Part shown: positions 57,491 to 64,000 of the stretch, piece after piece
Layout of the letters: each line of letters begins with the position of its first letter
How positions within the stretch are numbered: position 1 is the first letter of the stretch
NCBI GenBank assembly: GCA_020002185.1
Contig: JAHLWY010000226.1
Span: forward strand, 18,575 to 82,574
Direction of reading: 5' to 3'
From: Paraescarpia echinospica
Taxonomy: Eukaryota > Annelida > Polychaeta > Sabellida > Siboglinidae
DNA: 64,000 nt
Position numbers and translations under genes: made by a program
Notes under the pieces: generated by a model
Database searches by the model: none
Seen by the model: only the letters and a program-made list of their open reading frames with translations
What the model was told of the DNA's origin: nothing

Positions 57491-60400
57491 GAATGAGTAT
57501 AAAGTGGTATACGACTCTACTCACGCTGCTGCGGACAAGTTTAGAGTTGAATGAGTATAAAGTGGTATACGACTCTACTCACGCTGCTGCGGACAAGTTT
57601 AGAGTTGAGTGAGAATAAAGTGGTATACGACTCTACTCACGCTGCTGCGGACAAGTTTAGATTTGAATGAGTATAAAGTGGTATACGACTCTACTCACGC
57701 TGCTGCGGACAAGTTTAGAGTTGAATGAGTATAAAATGGTCTACGACTCTACTCACGCTGCTGCGGACAAGTTTAGAGTTGAGTGAGAATAAAGTGGTCT
57801 ACGACTCTACTCACGCCGCTGCGGACACGTTTACAGTTGAATGAGTATAAAGTGGTATACGACTCTACTCACGCTGCTGCGGACAAGTTTAGAGTTGAGT
57901 GAGAATAAAGTGGTATACGACTCTACTCACGCTGCTGCGGACAAGTTTAGAGTTGAATGAGTATAAAGTGGTATACGACTCTACTCATGTTGCTGCGGAC
58001 ACGTTTAGAGTTGAGTGAGTATAAAGTGGTATACGACTCTACTCACGCTGCTGCGGACAAGTTTAGAGTTGAATGAGTATAAAGTGGTATACGACTCTAC
58101 TCACGCTGCTGCGGACAAGTTTAGGGTTGAGTGAGAATAAAGTGGTCTACGACTCTATTCACGCTGCTGCGGACACGTTTAGAGTTGAATGAGTATAAAG
58201 TGGTATACGACTCTACTCACGCTGCTGTGGACAAGTTTAGAGTTGAATGAGTATAAAGTGGTATACGACTCTACTCACTCTGCTGCGGACAAGTTTAGAG
58301 TTGAGTGAGTATAAAGTGGTATACGACTCTACTCACGCTGCTGCGGACAAGTTTAGGGTTGAGTGAGTATAAAGTGGTCTACGACTCTACTCACGCTGTT
58401 GCGGACAAGTTTAGAGTTGAGAGAGTATAAAGTGGTATACGACTCTACTCACGCTGCTGTGGACAAGTTTAGAGTTGAGTGAGTATAAAGTGGTCTACGA
58501 CTCTACTCACGCTGCTGCGGACACGTTTAGAGTTGAATGAGTATAAAGTGGTATACGACTCTACTCACGCTGCTGCGGACAAGTTTAGAGTTGAATGAGT
58601 ATAAAGTGGTATACGACTCTACTCACGCTGCTGCGGACAAGTTTAGAGTTGAGTGAGAATAAAGTGGTATACGACTCTACTCACGCTGCTGCGGACAAGT
58701 TTAGAGTTGAATGAGTATAAAGTGGTATACGACTCTACTCACGCTGCTGCGGACAAGTTTAGAGTTGAATGAGTATAAAGTGGTCTACGACTCTACTCAC
58801 GCTGCTGCGGACAAGTTTAGAGTTGAGTGAGAATAAAGTGGTCTACGACTCTACTCACGCTGCTGCGGACACGTTTAGAGTTGAATGAGTATAAAGTGGT
58901 ATACGACTCTACTCACGCTGCTGTGGACAAGTTTAGAGTTGAGTGAGAATAAAGTGGTATACGACTCTACTCACGCTGCTGCGGACAAGTTTAGAGTTGA
59001 ATGAGTATAAAGTGGTATACGACTCTACTCATGTTGCTGCGGACACGTTTAGAGTTGAGTGAGTATAAAGTGGTATACGACTCTACTCACGCTGCTGCGG
59101 ACAAGTTTAGAGTTGAATGAGTATAAAGTGGTATACGACTCTACTCACGCTGCTGCGGACAAGTTTAGAGTTGAGTGAGAATAAAGTGGTATACGACTCT
59201 ACTCACGTTGCTGCGGACAAATTTAGAGTTGAGTGAGAATAAAGTGGTATACGACTCTACTCACGCTGCTGCGGACAAGTTTAGAGTTGAATGAGTATAA
59301 AGTGGTATACGACTCTACTCACGCTGCTGAGGATAAGTTTAGAGTTGAATGAGTATAAAGTGGTATACGACTCTACTCACGCTGCTGCGGACAAGTTTAG
59401 AGTTGAATGAGTATAAAGTGGTATACGACTCTACTCACGCTGCTGCGGACAAGTTTAGAGTTGAGTGAGTATAAAGTGGTATACGACTCTACTCACGCTG
59501 CTGCGGACAAGTTTAGAGTTGAGTGAGTATAAAGTGGTCTACGACTCTACTCACGCTGCTGCGGACACGTTTAGAGTTGAATGAGTATAAAGTGGTATAC
59601 GACTCTACTCACGCTGCTGCGGACAAGTTTAGAGTTGAGTGAGAATAAAGTGGTCTACGACTCTACTCACGCCGCTGCGGACACGTTTACAGTTGAATGA
59701 GTATAAAGTGGTATACGACTCTACTCACGCTGCTGCGGAAACGTTTAGAGTTGAGTGAGTATAAAGTGGTCTACGACTCTACTCACGCTGCTGCGGACAC
59801 GTTTAGAGTTGAGTGAGAATAAAGTGGTCTACGACTCTACTCACGCTGCTGCGGACAAGTTTAGAGTTGAGTGAGTATAAAGTGGTATACGACTCTACTC
59901 ACGCTGCTGCGGACAAGTTTAGAGTTGAGTGAGTATAAAGTGGTCTACGACTCTACTCACGCTGCTGCGGACAAGCCTAGGAGCTGAATGAGTATAAAGT
60001 GGCATACGACCCTACTCACGCTGCTGAGGACAAGTTTAGAGTTGAATGAGTATGTGGTCTACGACTCTACTCACGCTGCTGCGGACACGTTTAGAGTTGA
60101 ATGAGTATAAAGTGGTATACGACTCTACTCACGCTGCTGCGGACAAGTTTAGAGTTGAGTGAGAATAAAGTGGTATACGACTCTACTCACGTTGCTGCGG
60201 ACAAGTTGAGAGTTGAATGAGTATAAAGTGGTATACGACTCTACTCATGTTGCTGCGGACACGTTTAGAGTTGAGTGAGTATAAAGTGGTATACGACTCT
60301 ACTCACGCTGCTGCGGACAAGTTTAGAGTTGAATGAGTATAAAGTGGTATACGACTCTACTCACGCTGCTGCGGACAAGTTTAGAGTTGAATGAGTATAA

Positions 60401-63400
60401 AGTGGTATACGACTCTACTCACGCTGCTGCGGACAAGTTTAGAGTTGAGTGAGTATAAAATGGTATACGACTCTACTCACGCTGCTGCGGACAAGTTTAG
60501 AGTTGAATGAGTATAAAGTGGTATACGACTCTACTCACGCTGCTGCGGACAAGTTTAGAGTTGAGTGAGTATAAAGTGGTATACGACTCTACTCACGCTG
60601 CTGCGGACAAGTTTAGGGTTGAGTGAGAATAAAGTGGTCTACGACTCTACTCACGCTGCTGCGGACACGTTTAGAGTTGAATGAGTATAAAGTGGTATAC
60701 GACTCTACTCACGTTGCTGCGGACAAGTTTAGAGCTGGAATGAGTATAAAGTGGTATACGACTCTTACCACGCTGCTGCGGACAAGTTTAGAGTTGAGTG
60801 AGAATAAAGTGGTATACGACTCTACTCACGCTGCTGCGGACACGTTTAGAGTTGAATGAGTATAAAGTGGTATACGACTCTACTCACGCTGCTGCGGACA
60901 AGTTTAGAGTTGAATGAGTATAAAGTGGTATACGACTCTACTCACGCTGCTGCGGACAAGTTTAGAGTTGAGTGAGAATAAAGTGGTATACGACTCTACT
61001 CACGCTGCTGCGGACAAGTTTAGAGTTGAATGAGTATAAAGTGGTATACGACTCTACTCACGCTGCTGCGGACAAGTTTAGAGTTGAGTGAGAATAAAGT
61101 GGTATACGACTCTACTCACGTTGCTGCGGACAAATTTAGAGTTGAATGAGTATAAAGTGGTATACGACTCTACTCATGTTGCTGCGGACACGTTTAGAGT
61201 TGAGTGAGTATAAAGTGGTATACGACTCTACTCACGCTGCTGCGGACAAGTTTAGAGTTGAATGAGTATAAAGTGGTATACGACTCTACTCACGCTGCTG
61301 CGGACAAGTTTAGAGTTGAGTGAGTATAAAGTGGTATACGACTCTACTCACGCTGCTGCGGACAAGTTTAGGGTTGAGTGAGTATAAAGTGGTCTACGAC
61401 TCTACTCACGCTGTTGCGGACAAGTTTAGAGTTGAGAGAGTATAAAGTGGTATACGACTCTACTCACGCTGCTGTGGAGAAGTTTAGAGTTGAGTGAGTA
61501 TAAAGTGGTCTACGACTCTACTCACGCTGCTGCGGACACGTTTAGAGTTGAATGAGTATAAAGTGGTATACGACTCTACTCACGCTGCTGCGGACAAGTT
61601 TAGAGTTGAGTGAGAATAAAGTGGTATACGACTCTACTCACGTTGCTGCGGACAAGTTTAGAGTTGAATGAGTATAAAGTGGTATAATGACTCCCACTCA
61701 CGCCGCTGCGGACAAGTTTAGAGTTGAGTGAGAATAAAGTGGTATACGACTCTACTCACGCTGCTGCGGACAAGTTTAGAGTTGAGTGAGAATAAAGTGG
61801 TATACGACTCTACTCACGCTGCTGCGGACAAGTTTAGAGTTGAGTGAGAATAAAGTGGTCTACGACTCTACTCACGCTGCTGCGGACACGTTTAGAGTTG
61901 AATGAGTATAAAGTGGTATACGACTCTACTCACGCTGCTGAGGACAAGTTTAGAGTTGAATGAGTATAAAGTGGTATACGACTCTACTCATGTTGCTGCG
62001 GACACGTTTAGAGAGTTGAGTGGAGAATAAAGTGGTCTACGACTTTACCCACGCTGCTGCGGACAAATAAAGTTTAGAGTTGAAATCGAGCATAAAGCGG
62101 TATACGACTCCCACCACGCTGCCGCGGACAAGTTTAGAGTTGAGTGAGAATAAAGTGGTATACGACTCTACTAACGCTGCTGCGGACAAGTTTAGAGTTG
62201 AATGTGTATAAAGTGGTATACGACTCTACTCACGCTGCTGCGGACAAGTTTAGAGTTGAGTGAGAATAAAGTGGTCTACGACTCTACTCACGCTGCTGCG
62301 GACAAGTTTAGAGCTGAATGAGTATAAAGTGGTATACGACTCTACTCATGTTGCTGCGGACACGTTTAGAGTTGAGTGAGTATAAAGTGGTATACGACTC
62401 TACTCACGCTGCTGCGGAAAAGTTTAGAGTTGAATGAGTATAAAGTGGTATACGACTCTACTCACGCTACTGAGGACAAGTTTACAGTTGAATGAGTATA
62501 AAGTGGTATACGACTCTACTCACGCTGCTGCGCACAAGTTTAGAGTTGAGTGAGAATAAAGTGGTATACGACTCTACTCACGCTGCTGCGGACAAGTTTA
62601 GAGTTGAATGAGTATAAAGTGGTATACGACTCTACTCACGCTGCTGAGGACAAGTTTAGAGTTGAATGAGTATAAAGTGGTATACGACTCTACTCACGCT
62701 GCTGCGGACAAGTTTAGTGTTGAATGAGTATAAAGTGGTCTACGACTCTACTCACGCTGCTGCGGACAAGTTTAGAGTTGAGTGAGAATAAAGTGGTCTA
62801 CGACTCTACTCACGCTGCTGCGGACACGTTTAGAGTTGAATGAGTATAAAGTGGTATACGACTCTACTCACGCTGCTGTGGACAAGTTTAGAGTTGAGTG
62901 AGAATAAAGTGATATACGACTCTACTCACGCTGCTGTGGACAAGTTTAGAGTTGAATGAGTATAAAGTGGTATACGACTCTACTCATGTTGCTGCGGACA
63001 CGTTTAGAGTTGAGTGAGTATAAAGTGGTATACGACTCTACTCACGCTGCTGCGGACAAGTTTAGAGTTGAATGAGTATAAAGTGGTATACGACTCTACT
63101 CACGCTGCTGCGGACAAGTTTAGAGTTGAATGAGTATAAAGTGGTATACGACTCTACTCACGCTGCTGCGGACAAGTTTAGAGTTGAATGAGAATAAAGT
63201 GGTATGCGACTCTGCTCACGCTGCTGCCAGTTAAGTTTAGAGTTGAATAATGAGTATAAAGTGGTGCGGCTCTACTCATGCTGCTGCGGACAAGTTTAGA
63301 GTTGAATGAGTATAAAGTGGTATACGACTCTACTCACGCTGCTGCGGACAAGTTTAGAGTTGAATGAGTATAAAGTGGTATACGACTCTACTCACGCTGC

Positions 63401-64000
63401 TGCGGACAAGTTTAGAGTTGAATGAGTATAAAGTGGTATACGACTCTACTCACGCTGCTGAGGACAAGTTTAGAGTTGAATGAGTATAAAGTGGTATACG
63501 ACTCTACTCACGCTGCTGCGGACAAGTTTAGAGTTGAATGAGTATAAAGTGGTATACGACTCTACTCACGCTGCTGCGGACAAGTTTAGAGTTGAGTGAG
63601 TATAAAGTGGTATGCGACTCTACTCACGCTGCTGCGGACACGTTTAGAGTTGAATGAGTATAAAGTGGTATAGGACTCTACTCACGCTGCTGCGGACAAG
63701 TTTAGAGTTGAATGAGTATAAAGTGGTATACGACTCTACTCACGCTGCTGTGGACAAGTTTAGAGTTGAATGAGTATAAAGTGGTATACGACTCTACTCA
63801 CGCTGCTGCGGACAAGTTTAGAGTTGAGTGAGTATAAAGTGGTATACGACTCTACTCACGCTGCTGCGGACAAGTTTAGGGTTGAGTGAGAATAAAGTGG
63901 TCTACGACTCTACTCACGCTGCTGCGGACACGTTTAGAGTTGAATGAGTATAAAGTGGTATACGACTCTACTCACGTTGCTGCGGACAAGTTTAGAGTTG
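57491..64000. repeat. 58-bp satellite, about 112 copies, runs off the window
   Basis: Unit GAATGAGTATAAAGTGGTAT, ACGACTCTACTCACGCTGCT, GCGGACAAGTTTAGAGTT. Recurrent variant positions are GAATGAG/GAGTGAG, GTATAA/GAATAA, TATACG/TCTACG and ACAAG/ACACG; a rarer CATGTTGCTG variant marks single units (about 57987, 59030, 60246, 61174, 61989, 62346, 62985). A block near 58396 recurs near 61411, 52 units away, suggesting a larger internal duplication. Indels and rearranged units cluster around 59970-60060, 61680-61700, 62010-62110 and 63225-63270. No gene. Confidence 0.95.

Noticed and set aside
60623..60859. A 78-codon open frame in the satellite.
   Set aside because: It results from local sequence variation in the 58-bp repeat; the unit is not a multiple of 3 and other copies have stops.
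57491..64000. The satellite contains TATACGACTCTACTCA, reminiscent of a phage T7 promoter.
   Set aside because: Only the ATACGACTC core agrees; the initiation part does not, and the context is a eukaryotic satellite. Chance similarity.
57491..64000. CRISPR-like regular repeats.
   Set aside because: The units are contiguous with no unique spacers, and the window is eukaryotic.

Overview
The window is eukaryotic, invertebrate-type nuclear DNA. It has spliced gene fragments with GT/GC-AG introns, AATAAA polyadenylation signals, a tRNA-derived SINE, a CR1/L2-like LINE, hAT- and Harbinger-like elements, a tandem satellite, and three copies of Polinton/Maverick (adintovirus-like) elements. The host species cannot be named from the sequence. 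The non-Polinton DNA is AT-rich. Polinton C is clearly GC-richer than its surroundings, while Polinton B is closer to host composition.

Layout. 1-8.67 kb: mostly gene-poor host DNA with a hAT-like relic (739-1987), one candidate terminal exon (3515-3873) and a SINE (about 5735-6010). 8.67-11.72 kb: the right part of a broken Polinton ('A'). 11.96-14.85 kb: a decayed LINE on the minus strand with a 110-bp Harbinger-type MITE inside its reverse transcriptase. 14.85-47.61 kb: Polinton 'B' with about 1.2-kb terminal inverted repeats (TIRs). Another complete Polinton, 'C' (27654-46015, 18,362 bp), is inserted into B. C has about 285-bp nearly identical TIRs and a perfect 6-bp target duplication, AACGAC. 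47.47-57.49 kb: a giant palindrome with arms of about 4.6-4.7 kb, each carrying the same two 3' exons of a host ANAPC10 (APC10/DOC1) gene. 57.49-64.0 kb: an uninterrupted 58-bp satellite, about 112 copies.

Polinton genes. B and C share a minus-strand virion/integration block: adenain-like protease, double-jelly-roll major capsid protein, small basic pX-like protein, penton-like minor capsid protein, small membrane protein, DDE integrase with chromodomain, a conserved 'VDPR' protein, a small basic/hydrophobic protein and a packaging ATPase. All three copies carry a NADAR-domain gene. C also carries a protein-primed PolB. B lacks PolB; where PolB would be, it has a zinc finger fused to a second copy of the VDPR protein. 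B and C each encode an RPA-C-like single-strand DNA-binding protein. Most large genes carry stops or frameshifts, many in homopolymers, so none of the copies as assembled looks autonomous.

The most unusual feature is the left end of C. Divergent, apparently spliced genes flank a CRE/TATA region. The minus-strand gene has three successive splice acceptors in one phase, each opening an alternative C-terminal exon that ends in a stop just before the next acceptor. The RPA-like gene of both B and C has a splice donor at the same codon, leading to a downstream alternative exon. Heat-shock-element arrays and arrays of CTCF-like motifs near element ends add to the picture of an elaborate, virus-like regulatory region.
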